Shown here: positions 14,428 to 25,980 of the stretch, in pieces
How positions within the stretch are numbered: position 1 is the first letter of the stretch
Layout of the letters: every line of letters begins with the position of its first letter
Source of the DNA: Tanytarsus gracilentus
Lineage: Eukaryota; Arthropoda; Insecta; Diptera; Chironomidae
Direction of reading: 5' to 3'
NCBI GenBank assembly: GCA_038502055.1
Contig: JAXRKN010000032.1
Coordinates: 1,054,001 to 1,118,000 of the forward strand
DNA length: 64,000 nucleotides
Position numbers and translations under genes: made by a program
Notes under the pieces: generated by a model
Databases searched by the model: none
What the model was told of the DNA's origin: nothing
Seen by the model: the letters and a program-made list of their open reading frames with translations, nothing else

Positions 14428-15558
14428 TTTTGAACCAAGACTAACCACTACGAACTTTTTTTTGTAAGTTTTGCTTATGCGGAAGTAAAATCAAAGTAAA
14501 ATTATTTCATGTGATTTTAAAACCGACAAAATTGCAATCAGCAAAATAATTTTTAATGAAGACATGGTCGTTCTAAATGACTCATTTTATTGAAATTAGC
14601 ACTTTGAAAATTAAAATTAATTATGATTCTTTCAAATAATTTTTTAATTCAAGTTGACTCTCATTAGATTAAGCAATAACCCCTTAAATTTCCTGACAGT
14701 TTCATCTTTAAGATTAATTCAAGTTCTAGATAAAAATTTAGGGGAAAATGGAGGTAAAAATTATCAATTAGTTTTTTTTCTTCCTCTATAAAAATGTTTT
14801 TCTCGCTTTTTTATTTCTGCCTTGTGAGCATAAAAGATTGAAGAGGAAAAAGTTATGGTTACGGGAGAAAATTTGAACCCCCGATGAAGCTTTCATTAAT
14901 CATTTTTCTCTTCGGTTGAATTTTTATCTCCTTTGAGAGTGACTTCAACAGTCAAGAACACTTCACTTTAATGCTCATTATTGCTTAGAAACGAAAAGAG
15001 CCAATATAATTAAATTACCAATGGTATTTGATATATTTTTAATCTACAACTTAAATATTCTTAAATTTAATTTTTTTCTGAAGATTTAAAGAATCTAAAA
15101 ATATTTTTTTAGCCCCAATTTTTTCTCTCAACCGTTTAAAAATAAAAACGTTAAAAAAAATTTCAAACAATTCAAATTCTTGTCATCCGTTATGAAATAT
15201 TTTATCTTGCGACATAATTAAAATGCAATTTCTGAAAATGTGCGCAATGTTCAGACTTAATTAAAAAAAATGAATATTCATTGTTCATTGAATTGTCGAT
15301 TAAAATGGATCATCTGATTGGCGACCTTTTGAGCATTTATATTTTCTACAAGATACCAAAAATTTTATTTTTTACAATCATGGGATTTTTATTGCTAGAA
15401 CTTTTGAGAGGTAAGTTAAAATTAATAAAGATTCTTCAGTTTCACTATAAATTTATATTTATTTTAGATTTTTTGTTTACGAAACAATTGCAAATACAGA
15501 GGATGAATATATAAATGAATTTTTACCAAAATCAATTAAAAATATTGTCAGATAAAAT
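14428..15558. other. Intergenic, nothing identified
   Basis: AT-rich spacer between the takeout-like gene and the MATH-domain gene. It holds the presumed promoter of the first and the 3' end of the second. An open frame at 15281 to 15514 (+) is Ile/Leu/Phe/Lys-rich with no family signature and is not annotated. Confidence 0.6.
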
Positions 15559-16807
15559 TTAAAATGTAATTTTGAGTTTAATGAGCAGTGCTTCATTTTT
15601 AACATAATTTGACAATACATGAACACTGTTTGATATCAAGAAGCCATCACTATCGGTATTCCAATAAACTGGAGAAATTAAATCATGTTTTAAATTAACT
15701 TTTTGATCCATGATGACAAAACTGAATTGAAATAATTTTTCCTCGGCAATTTCTTTGAACACAAGTCCATCAGAAATCTCAAACTTCATGCTATCATCAT
15801 TATCCACATTCGCCAAATGTTCAACGTCCAAAAATAGACTTTCATTTTCATCGAACTTTAAAACTGCACGAATCCTAAGAAAGAGTCCTTTAACATTGAA
15901 CACGTGACTGAAAATTTCATTCTTTTTGGCATGCAAAAATTCTTTTGGAAATTTGTCAAGCTTCCAGTAGAAAATGTACTCATTTTTGGATTGAACTGGC
16001 ACATCGGCTGTTTTACTATTCTGTTTTTGTTTTGCTTTATTTTTTGATGATTCCAAAGATTTTAAAAACGTGTTGACTGCTGGCATTTTTGTCGTTGTAG
16101 AAGTCGTGGTTGTAGTGAGCAAAATTGATTGCGTCATGATAGTTCTAGGGCTTTCAGTTGTTGGATATTGATTAACTTGTTGATTTTGCTTCTGAATGTA
16201 ATCCGTTTTTGGAGTGGCTGAAGGTTGTCTATAAGATGTGTATTGACGATTTTCCTGATAATAATTTGGATAGGAATAATCGTTTTTGTATTGACCTGGC
16301 GGTAGCGACTTTTCAATCATGACCCTCAAATGATAAATTTCCCTCAGTAGTCGAGTTTCAATGTCGAAAAATGTTTCTTTTAATTTTTCCATATCTCTCG
16401 ATAAACAAAATCCTTTGACTGAAAATGTCGCCTGTGCACTTGCTTTGATGTCACCCGAACTCACTGTACATTGCGCCATTTGAGTTTCTTTTAATGGATC
16501 ATTCTCGACATCAAAACTTTTAATTAAGATCGGTTCATTTTTTTCTATTGCTTTATTTGTGTCATTTTCCCCTTGTGGAAGTTCATTTTCCGATGAAGAA
16601 ATGTCATTACCTTAGAAAAAAATAATTAACATGCCGGCGTCAAAAAAATCAATCACAAATGTTTAGTAAACAAATGATGTATTTTTAGAATCAGACGAGA
16701 TGTCTAGCGATATTTTTAGATCTATTTCACTGATAAAGTTTTATAATTTTACCTGTTGACTCTCGAAAAATTAAATTAATTACTAAAATGACACAAAAAA
16801 ATTTCAT
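15559..16807 (-). CDS. Secreted coiled-coil protein with C-terminal MATH (TRAF-like) domain
   Basis: Two exons, 16753..16807 and 15559..16610, join in frame for 368 residues. Residues 1 to about 18 (MKFFCVILVINLIFREST) look like a signal peptide. An acidic Ser/Glu/Asn-rich stretch follows, then a segment with two cysteines (AQC, GFC) and a helical stretch (DMEKLKETFFDIETRLLREI) that could form a coiled coil. A Tyr/Gln/Thr/Ser-rich linker spans roughly residues 120 to 220. The last 150 residues fit a MATH domain: an opening aromatic-W-K-L-x-x-F, a buried FNVKGLFLRIRA strand, a SFVIMDQ strand, a DGF turn and a closing LLIKLKI strand. MATH domains usually act in cytoplasmic signalling adaptors or meprins, so a secreted copy is unusual. 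I do not know its role. The fold call rests on pattern recognition only. Confidence 0.72.
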
Positions 16808-19032
16808 TTTAGGTAATTTAACTTTTAAATTGCAAATTTTAAAAATCAAGACTTTTCTCGAGCTGTGCTGAAATGAAACTGTGAAAATGAGAAAAACGTG
16901 CGAGAGAAAATCAGAGAAAGTGTTTTATGTTCAAGTTTTCCTCTCATTCTAATTTATTTTAAGAACTTTTATGATTGTCTTTCACATATCATGCGAATGA
17001 ATTTCTCATCTTTGTGGAAAGTCTAATGAAAAACTGGTTTGATTTCATAAAATTTACTTTAAAAATTAAAGTAGCAAAATAATTTTATTAAGTCTACAAA
17101 AAATGCCTAAAGTTTTCACTTAAAAATCATTTTGATTAGCCAAATTAATCTTTATTCTAATTAATCTCTCTATTTGCTCCATTTTTGGTTAAACACTTGT
17201 AAAAATAAATGTAAAATTAATATTTAATTTTTTCAATTTAAACTGTCAACTTTTTAGAAAAAATTTGAATAAAATTTTTAAAGCATCGATTTTTTAATTC
17301 ACTCTCACTGATAATCTTTAAACTGTTATGATCCATCGATTATGTCATCACACAAAGTATTTACTGTTAATCTTTTTTCGCGCGCGCGACACATATTTTT
17401 TTCGTGAGTGAGTGTGCTGAGAATCGTCTTTTGCTCTCTCACAGGTATCAAAAGATGAAATCGAAAGTGTTTTTAAACTGAATCTTCTCTGAATTTTATA
17501 TCGCTCACGCTATGCCTAACAGAATTTAAATAATTAGTTAGCGGCAGCAAATAAAGTGGAGAAATGTCAAGGTCTTTCGTCTCTTATTGCCATTTCATTT
17601 GTTTTATTTTTTCCTCTATGGTCCGGCTGCTTTGTCTCTTTTTTTCTCATCCATACTACAAAATTTTTTATATATTTTTTTGAGACTCATTAATTCATTA
17701 AGCGTGAGGTGAACGCTCAGACGATGGCAAAGTTGATGATGATAGATTGTGAGAGAAAACATGAGTTAAACACACAAAAAATGGGAAGAAGAGACAATTG
17801 AATGGCTGATTCAAGTATCAATTTTATAAAGCGCAACAGGCTTTAGATGTTTACGACTTGACTCGTTTAAAAAAGCCACTATGAGTAATATAAAGGCGCT
17901 AATGAATTAATCCTTGTTTAAATAAAGTTATTTTTTGCACAATAATTTATAAACTTGAAAAACTTTCATTCATTCAAATTAAAAATTTGTTATTACGCTT
18001 GACGTTAACCTCTCAAATATTCGCATATTTGGGTCGTCTTACCATCTTCACCATTTTTTTTGCACGGCTGTATGATTAATTATGTTATGGCTTGACATCG
18101 CGCCACACAAGAAGGAGAAGAAGAAAAAAGTTATGAAATCTCCAATTTTTTTTTATTAACACTTCATTCATGTCTTCTGAGACTTTAAAAATAGTCTTCT
18201 ACCGACTCCATAGAGTATTTCATTCAGGAGACGTCGATTGAGTAATTTCATATTGAACACATACACGGGGTGATGTGAAAAAAAAATTCGCAAAAAGATT
18301 CGCATGACATTCAGAAGCGTTACCCATGCACAAATGATGAGGTCTAATATTTCACATATACGCGTTTGACTTTTCACTTTTAGCGTCATTTTCTCTCCAC
18401 CTGGTTAATTTAAAGTTTTATTTTATTTTTTTTCAAATGCGAGAAAATTTTATTCTGAAGCCATATACATGTCGAGCAATGAGAATACCTTGTGCAGAGA
18501 CCATGTCGAGAAAAATGTCAACATATATATACCAAAAAAAGGGGGTGGAACACTCAGTTGGTCAAAACTTGAATTTGAAATTTATTTTGCATTGCAATCG
18601 ATTGATCTGATTTTTAGATCATTGAGAGATTAATTTTGTTTTCCCACCCCTCTCATTAAATAATACATATTTGATCGGCCGATGGTGATCTCTCTGTTCC
18701 TCTCATCTTTCGCTCTTTTGAGTGTTTTAACATTAAAAAATTGATGCAAATTTATGAGAAAAAAAGCGAAAGATAGAAAAAACAACAACAAATCTCAATA
18801 CACACACCGTCGCCGGTGTCGGCAGCAACAGTGGAGGGCTTAAACTCAGAGAGCACTCTGATCATCATCGTCGTCTGGCTTCTCATCAGTTGATATTTGA
18901 ATTTCGTCGCGAACAAATCGAAATCTTTTCAGTTGCTCATCTCACATACGTGTGAGCGGTTTAATATTTAATCACTGCCAATTTTTTTATTCAATTGCTG
19001 TGCACTTTCAACCAACTAACAAACCGACCATC
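16808..19032. other. Intergenic, nothing identified beyond promoter sequence
   Basis: No supportable gene. The stretch contains a short CG run near 17380 and a GAGA-like segment. TCAGTT at 18929 to 18934 could be an initiator for obstructor-E, about 100 bases upstream of its ATG, but no good downstream element was seen at the expected spacing. An open frame running in from 18952 begins at GTG and is not a credible start. Confidence 0.5.
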
Positions 19033-21948
19033 ATGTCAAAGATTTCGCTAGTGAATTTATGTATATACTTCATTGTGTTTATAACACAAGGTGAGAGTCA
19101 TATTGCATGTGATGCATTAATTCGTGATGCAAAAAACGGTTCATCATGGAAAAAACATATTTCGCAAACAAAAAAATTGTGAAGATATTGAAGGAGAGAG
19201 AAAAAGAAGATGAGAAAACCCAACTGACCGAGTTATCACGATCATTGACTAAAAAAATAGCGAGACACTAATTAAAAGACACGCGAGCCAAAATTCCGTA
19301 TCTTATTATCATAATTTACACAGACAGAAAGGAGAAACGAAAAGTGAAATTATATAGCAAAATATCATCAAATTGAGGATTAAACGCGTGTTCATTTAGA
19401 TGACGAAAAAATATGTGAAGAGGGAAATGAGAAAGAAGAAAAAATTAAATTTGAATATTGCATAATAGGCCAGCGTGATGCGTCGTCAAATAAAAAATAT
19501 TGATGATAGTTTTTTTTTCCATTTAAACAAAGACAATACTTTGCGGGAGAGCTGTTAAGAGAGAAAAAAAATATCATTAATAAAAAATACCTCACAGACG
19601 CGCTGATCTACTTTTGTCACAGTGCTTTTATGGTTATAATATTAAATAGATTGATAAAATTTGATACCTTGGGATTTTTTTTCTACCAATATTTCACACT
19701 TTCCGAGAAGAGATGTGAATTCAATATTTTCGTAAAAATTCGAGTTCTCTGTCATTATTTTTTTAATGTGTGGTCATTTGTTGGATTATTTAAATTTAAT
19801 CTCGCGCAGAAAAATCAAATTCAGAATTTTTGTCGCCAAAATTATTTTTGAAAGTGAAAGTTTAAATCCTTCAAAATTTTACTCGATGTTATTTTAAAAT
19901 CTACTTAAAGATCTTTATGATAACTTTTAAATAAGTTTCGCTTAAAATTTCCGATGACACTTGAACTTAAGCCACTCTGTCACACTCATAACGAGTTGAA
20001 ATGTTTGAAGTTATTTGAAGGTAGGAAGCAATTTTTTAGCGAGATTTTCTATAATTAAAAATTTATTACTGAGGAATTTGAAAACAATTAAAAAGTCAAT
20101 TTTAAACTCATCTCAGTTTTATGTTAGACAGCTTCACCTTGCCATAGAACAATAAAATGTTACTCACGTCTTTTACCATCATTGGTCACAATTTTTTCTT
20201 TTATGATCCTCTCTAACGTATATTTAACTCGATCGCGAGTGTTTTGCAAAAAAATGTTGATGAATTGACATTAAAGAGATGACCTTTCCAATTCAAAAAT
20301 TATTAACATAAATAAATTTAAGTATCCTTTAACTTTAACATTTTAAAAGGCTGTGAGGAATGTAAAAAAAATAAAGCTCCATTGCATCATGCCGATGATT
20401 GAGCATCACACATGTAAATCATTAGATGCCTCTAGCTTGTAATTATAAGATGGAAGAAGTTACATTGAGTAACATGTTTACCGCATTTCGAGTTCTTCTT
20501 CTTCATCTCGTGATGAACTTGAGCATAGTCAACAAATCAATTCCTCATTTTTTTTGAAATTCATCTGTCGATTGATGAATGATGGACATGATTTTTTTTA
20601 TCAATTTTTAATTATTCACGAAAAGTTCCTTGAACTATCAGGAAAAAAATTGTTTTGATAAAATTATCGAACAAAAAACCTTCACCAGTAAATTAATTTT
20701 TTTACCGACAAACAAAACACTGCATGCATCAATTAAAGACGAGAATATTTGCTTAACATGAAATTTAAATATGACCTCATGCACACACGTGGATGAAGGC
20801 ACGCTTGAAATCATGTACTGATATTAATGTCTTTGGGATGAATTTATTAAGACTCAATTTGCAACTTAATGCGAAGCTAAAGGTATTGATTTTCATTCCT
20901 GGCATTTTCAGTAAAATGTTGAAGTTTAAAGCTCCGAGTGTGATCAAGTTTCTCATCTCTCTCACTAACTGCTCTTCGCTTTGAAATTATGCGTCACATG
21001 ACATTTCATTTTAATAAGCAATAATAGCTTTTATGTTGATATTCAATTCATTTTAAACAGCTTACACATGTCCGGACAAAAATGGACGCTTTCCAGTGGG
21101 AAATAATTGCGATACATATTTGGAATGTGTGGTGAGTAGCACTGACCTTTATCAACTTTTATTTTATTACGTTAACTCAATAACTTAATTAACAACTTCG
21201 TTCAAAATTTTATATTTCTTTTTTAGGATGGTATAGGAGAAGAAAAGCAATGTCCCGATGGACTCATGTTCAGTATGATATTTAAGATAGTTCTGAGTTG
21301 AACTTTAATTATTAATTATTTTTATCTCTAGATGAAAAAGCAAGTTTATTCACATATCCCTGCCAATATCCAATTGATGTCGATTGTGGTCCTCGAACGA
21401 GACTACAGGTAGTTTTATTTTTATTTTTTATGGCTCTGAAATTTAATGCCTCTCCTTGAATTTGTTATAAAAATATTTCCTTTCTATCTTAATAGCCAGC
21501 AAAACCCACGGAAGACTGTCCACATCAGTTCGGATACTTTAGAATGGGTGCAAGACCTGAAGAGTGCAATCAATTTTTGAACTGTGTTGATGGACGAGCT
21601 TACGGTAGGAATTTTATTAAAATTAACAAACTGAGAAATTAAAACTTGAATATATTTTTAGTGTTTGAATGCCCAGAAGGTCTCGCTTTCGACAGCAAAA
21701 CATATCACTGCGATTGGCCCGATGTGGTTGAAGATTGTGACGCACCTGGATATTTAGGCTTCCGATGCCCGACTGATCCGAAAAGCGAAGGCCTCTTCCA
21801 AGAATATCGATTCTACCAAAAGCCAAATGACTGTCAACGGTATTTCCTGTGCGTCAATGAAAAACCAAGATTGTATAATTGCGGCGAAGGAAATTACTTT
21901 GACAGCAATCTCAAAACTTGTACGAATACGACGACAACGTGTCAATAA
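19033..21948 (+). CDS. Obstructor-E-like chitin-binding (peritrophin-A) protein
   Basis: Six exons join in frame: 19033..19090, 21061..21131, 21227..21272, 21332..21408, 21496..21604 and 21662..21948, giving 215 residues. Residues 1 to 20 are a signal peptide. Three chitin-binding type 2 domains follow, each with six cysteines: about residues 23 to 68, 80 to 130 and 135 to 215. The spacing and phrases such as CPEGLAFDSKTYHCDWPD, LGFRCP and RYFLCVNEKPRLYNCG match fly obstructor-E as I recall it. Obstructors bind chitin and organise the cuticle extracellular matrix. Intron 1 (about 2 kb, 19091..21060) separates the signal-peptide exon from the rest and shows nothing else. The last exon carries domain 3 and the stop. 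A polyadenylation signal AATAAA lies at 21993. Confidence 0.93.
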
Positions 21949-22524
21949 TTCCCTAAAGTAAACGCCAGAATGCTGTAAATACTCTTTTTCCAAATAAAAA
22001 TTAAAATGTGAGAAAATCTACTCAGGCGGCAACGAGTGTGACTTCAAATAATTCCTGAAATTTATTTTCATTAAAAATATTTATGTCATATTCAGCACCT
22101 CGCTTTCAATTACTCTACTAATACGATATATAATTTTTTTTTTGAGGGCAATTGTCGAGGTAGACTTTATTAATGCAGTTCTCATATTAAGTTTTCATTT
22201 ACTTTTTCTACCTTTCTTAATTGTTAGAAAATTTTGAAAATTTCATGCAATAATAAATATTTTAAAAATTTATTTTTTTATATGCTAGGAATAATGTAGG
22301 AACCAAAAATGCAACTCACATATACTGAAAACTTTCAACTTATAAATTAATGAGAGAACATAAAATTGTCGAATAATTTTTAAAAGCTAGTATCGCTGGG
22401 TGGATTTCTAATTTTTTTAACCACTGGGTTTTTGTATTAAACATTTAAGGAGGTGCTAAATTTGTGTGCATCTAAAGTTTTGTTTCTTTTGCGTGCAGTG
22501 CAGTACATTTTGGTAGATGATGAT
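21949..22524. other. Convergent 3' flanks of obstructor-E and Ldh
   Basis: Short intergenic space between two converging genes. It contains the obstructor-E polyadenylation signal at 21993 and AT-rich sequence that should include the Ldh 3' untranslated region. Nothing else was seen. Confidence 0.6.
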
Positions 22525-23900
22525 TTAAAATTTGATGCCACGCTGGACTTCATCCATCAAATTGGCAGAAGCTTGCAACTTTGCAGTCTCATCGGGGCTC
22601 AACTTTTGCTTGACAATGCTCGAAACACCGTTCAAGTTGAGAACGCACGGCAATGATAAGAACTAAGAAGAAATTTTTTATGAGTAAACTTATGGAGTCA
22701 TAAAAAATTATTGATAAAACTCACAACTTCCTTATCGACACCATGGATGCCTTCGACCAATGTTGAAACGGCTTTAACGGCATTACTATTTCTTAAAATT
22801 GATGACGCAATGTCGGCGCAAGAGAGACCAATAGCCCATGATGTATAACCCTTGAGTTTGATGACCTCATACGCGGCATTTACGACATCTTTATGGCACT
22901 CATTCCAGTTCTCAGCATCATTTTCAAGACCCGCATTTGGATTGAGTTCGCGAAGACGAATGCCAGCAATATTGACACCGCTCCATACTGGAACGCTCGA
23001 GTCTCCATGCTCGCCAATAATCCATCCTAAAAAATATAATTACAACATTGAACCGCATAAGAAAAAAATTAAATTTACCATGCATTGATGTGGGTGCGAT
23101 GTCTAAGCGTTGAGCCAACAAGAAACGGAATCGAGAAGAGTCCAAGTTGGTTCCAGATCCAATAACACGATTTTTGGGAAGGCCGGAGAGCTTCCATGCA
23201 ACATCTGATGAAATAAATTTTAAAGTTATCGAAATCATTAAAAAACTATTTCATAATTACAAGTCAAGATATCACATGGATTTGAAACAATCAACAAAAT
23301 AGTTTCGGGACTGTATTCAACAAGTTTCGGGATGACTCCCTTCATGACGTCAGCATTACGTTGAACCTACACGATAAAATAATTCGTATGAAAAAAAAAT
23401 CACGTGGACGTAAGAGCGAACATACCAAATCTAAACGTGATTCACCCTAAGAAGAAGAAGAAAAAGAGAGAGAATTAGAAAAAAATTATTTCTTCTTTTT
23501 TTTTGGAAAAAGGAAGATGGTAATTGGCTTGCCTCTTTTTGACGGACACCGGCAGTGACGATGATCAATCGTGAACCGGCCGATACGCTGAGATCTGTGC
23601 TCGCAGAAATTTTGGCATTTTTTAAGAAATTTGAGCCATGCTGCAAGTCCATCATTTCGCCTTTCAACTTATTTTCAAACATATCAATGAGGGCGACATC
23701 GCTCGAAACATTCTATTAGATAGATATACTTAATTTACTTTTAATTCCGCAAAATATAAAATGGAACTTACTTGAGCCAAAATGGAAAAGGTTGCAGCCA
23801 TGCCAACGGCTCCAATGCCAACGATAGTCACCTTATTGTTGGACTTGGGTTTCACCTCTTCGCTGATGGTTTGGAAAAGTTCATCCTTGAGTGTTGCCAT
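22525..23900 (-). CDS. Ldh: L-lactate dehydrogenase
   Basis: Seven exons join in frame: 23772..23900, 23533..23712, 23426..23446, 23261..23366, 23079..23204, 22725..23026 and 22525..22662. The 333-residue product equals the usual LDH length. It interconverts pyruvate and lactate with NAD in the cytosol. The Rossmann motif is VGIGAVGMA (about residues 27 to 35). The substrate-specificity residue is Gln101 (GVRQKE), as in LDH rather than malate dehydrogenase. Arg107 lies in the mobile loop, and the catalytic His is His194 in IIGEHGDSSVP. The loop GESRLDL is encoded alone by a 21-base exon. The intron before that microexon starts with GC rather than GT. The coding exon begins after an acceptor at 23913/23912, twelve bases upstream of this ATG, so an upstream exon exists. 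A candidate upstream ATG would add MDPN in frame (see the duplicated region). Confidence 0.97.
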
Positions 23901-24860
23901 GTTGGGATCTGATTGTAGGAAATTATCGAATTAAGAGAAATGAGAAAATTTTTACCGTGAAAACATTCATTTTTTGACTTTCAGAAGTGCCGCAAGGTCG
24001 TTTGGAATTCAACTATTTTTAGGAGTGCGATGAGTAAAAATTTTTGTTCTATCACAGAAAATTATCGCAATTTGATAAATTTTACACGAGCAATTGAATT
24101 ACTAGCTAATGAAATACTGATAAATAAATACGTTGGTTGCTTTGAGTAATTATAAGTACAGCGTGAGTAATACAAAAAATCCCTCCGAGTGGATCAACTG
24201 TCGAAATATGACTACTTACACGTACAGAGTTCTTCGGCTAGCTAACAGTTAAAAACTTCTTCTTATAAATTCAGCAAAAGCAGCTTGCTACAAGAGAAAG
24301 AGAGCACTGTTCGGCAAGAATTTTTCAATTGAAATGTGTGTCTGCTTTGACTGATTCCGAAGATCTGAAGGTGACCTTTCTCTATTATATCGTGTGCTCC
24401 TGCCGCAAAAGCATAATATTTTCATTTCCAATGTGTGTATGAGAGAGAGATCAACGCAAATTTTACGTTCTATCTCGCTCGCATGGCAGAGAGGATTGAG
24501 GAAAATTTCCATGCACACTCTACTTTCACAATGCACGTCTGCTAATAACTCAACACACACAATCGTACTTTTGCGCGCATGCTATCCAATCGTTTGAGAC
24601 GGCAAAACTCATTTCAAATCGCTGTATATCTCCCAAAATTTCACCAATTGTCAGTAATATTACGAACTTTTTGTCAATCAGTCGAAATTTTCTAATGTCG
24701 TCTCGTACTTTATGACAGATCAGCAAATTATCAATAAAATGTGACCTACATAATTCTCTTTTCAATGTCAAGGAATTTGCGAGAGGGAATTTCTTGAAAA
24801 ATAATTTTGCGTCACGTACGGGGAAAGTCCCAAACTTCTTTATTAAATGCCACCACTTAC

Positions 24861-24900
24861 CCATCTAAAAGGATGCTATTGAGCTTTACTCAAGGCTCCA
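24861..24900 (-). other. Candidate Ldh first exon, proximal copy
   Basis: On the minus strand this stretch ends ATG-G at 24864..24861, directly before a consensus donor GTAAGTGG. Splicing to the acceptor at 23913/23912 would read M-D-P-N and then the known Ldh start, in frame. An AT block (GGATATTTTTT on the minus strand) lies upstream at about 24908 to 24918. The 5' edge is a guess. An RCGTG-type core (cacgt at 24813) lies in the intron beyond the donor. Confidence 0.45.
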
Positions 24901-25402
24901 GTAAGGCAAAAAAAAAATATCCGCGAATGACAAGACGTTCTTTCGACTCTAGAACAATTTAGAATTCATGCGTAGAAGAAAAATATGTTTGGTGACTGGC
25001 TAACATAAATTTGTTATATTTATCTAATTGAATTCAATTGATTTTCGCAATCATTTATTATTCTTTTTAATTCAAACGAATAAAATTAAATTCGTCATTT
25101 AATTCTGCGAAAAATTATGTGACTTATGTTGCTGGTTTTAAAAATAGCACAATTATGTTCCCTTCATGCTATGTCCGGGAGGTTAGTCACTTAGTAAAAA
25201 CTTTCTTTCAAATATTTCTAATTTTTATAACGTGCAATATGAATAATTTACTTTATGACATATGTCAGTAAATTATTAATAGATTATGACCTACGTATTA
25301 TGTTTTTTAATGACAACGTATTTGCGGGTTGAAAATTCTCGAGAAATAATACTGCTTCGCGTGCGGGATATGCACTAGACTTGGCCAATAGCCACCACTT
25401 AC

Positions 25403-25440
25403 CCATCTTTAAGGAATGTTGTAATTTTTTTTAAGGCTCC
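25403..25440 (-). other. Candidate Ldh first exon, distal copy
   Basis: This is the duplicated counterpart of the proximal candidate exon. The minus strand again ends ATG-G (25406..25403) before GTAAGTGGTGGC, and would splice in frame to Ldh. A TATA-like ATTTTTATAAC lies about 40 to 55 bases upstream. The 5' edge is a guess. Confidence 0.45.
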
Positions 25441-25980
25441 TGGAAATGTTATAAAAATATCCGCGAATAACAAGACGTTCTTTCGGTTCTAGAATAATTT
25501 AGAATTCAAATTTATTTGGGTGACCGGCTAAAATAAAATTTTTATCTTTTTCTAGTCGAATGCATAAAAATATTTAATTGTCATTGCGGAATGGATTTCA
25601 TCTATCACTGTTTATTTTTACGAATAATTTTAAATTAGTCATTTTGATTAATTCTGCGAAAAATAATGCTTGACGTGACTTATGCTTCTGGATAAAAAAT
25701 TGCACAATTAAGTTCCCTTCATGTTTTGTCCGGGAGGTTAGTAACTAAGTAAAAAGTTTTTTTAAAAATATAAAATTCTATAAAAATTTTAAATTTTCTC
25801 CTGTTGAAATATTGTTTGATTAATTTGAAGTAAAATCTTTATTAATCTTAAAAATTATCGAACCTAAAAAACATTTTTTTAAATACTCAATTTCCCGGTC
25901 AATAGCTTGAGAACCTCTAGCTAGTGTTGTTTACAATTTGCAATTCTCTTGTTGAAATTAAATTTTATTTTATTTTAGTG

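Larger units (their letters stand above)
24700..25755 (-). repeat. Tandem duplication of the Ldh upstream region (about 543-base period)
   Basis: Two diverged direct copies lie head to tail: about 24700..25205 and 25240..25755. Shared blocks, offset by 542 to 553 bases, include tgacctac (24742 and 25287), gccaccacttacccatct (about 24849 and 25391), a block reading ccgcgaat(g/a)acaagacg then ttctttcg, and gtccgggaggttagt. On the minus strand, the direction of Ldh, each copy reads as an AT-rich TATA-like block, a short exon-like stretch and then ATGG followed by the donor GTAAGTGG. This suggests alternative promoters and first exons for Ldh. Sequence between the blocks has diverged, so the conserved blocks may be under selection. 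Confidence 0.8.

Noticed and set aside
18952..19182. Longer frame for obstructor-E starting upstream at 18952
   Set aside because: It begins at GTG and would bury the signal peptide; the ATG at 19033 is better. Beyond 19090 it reads into the intron.
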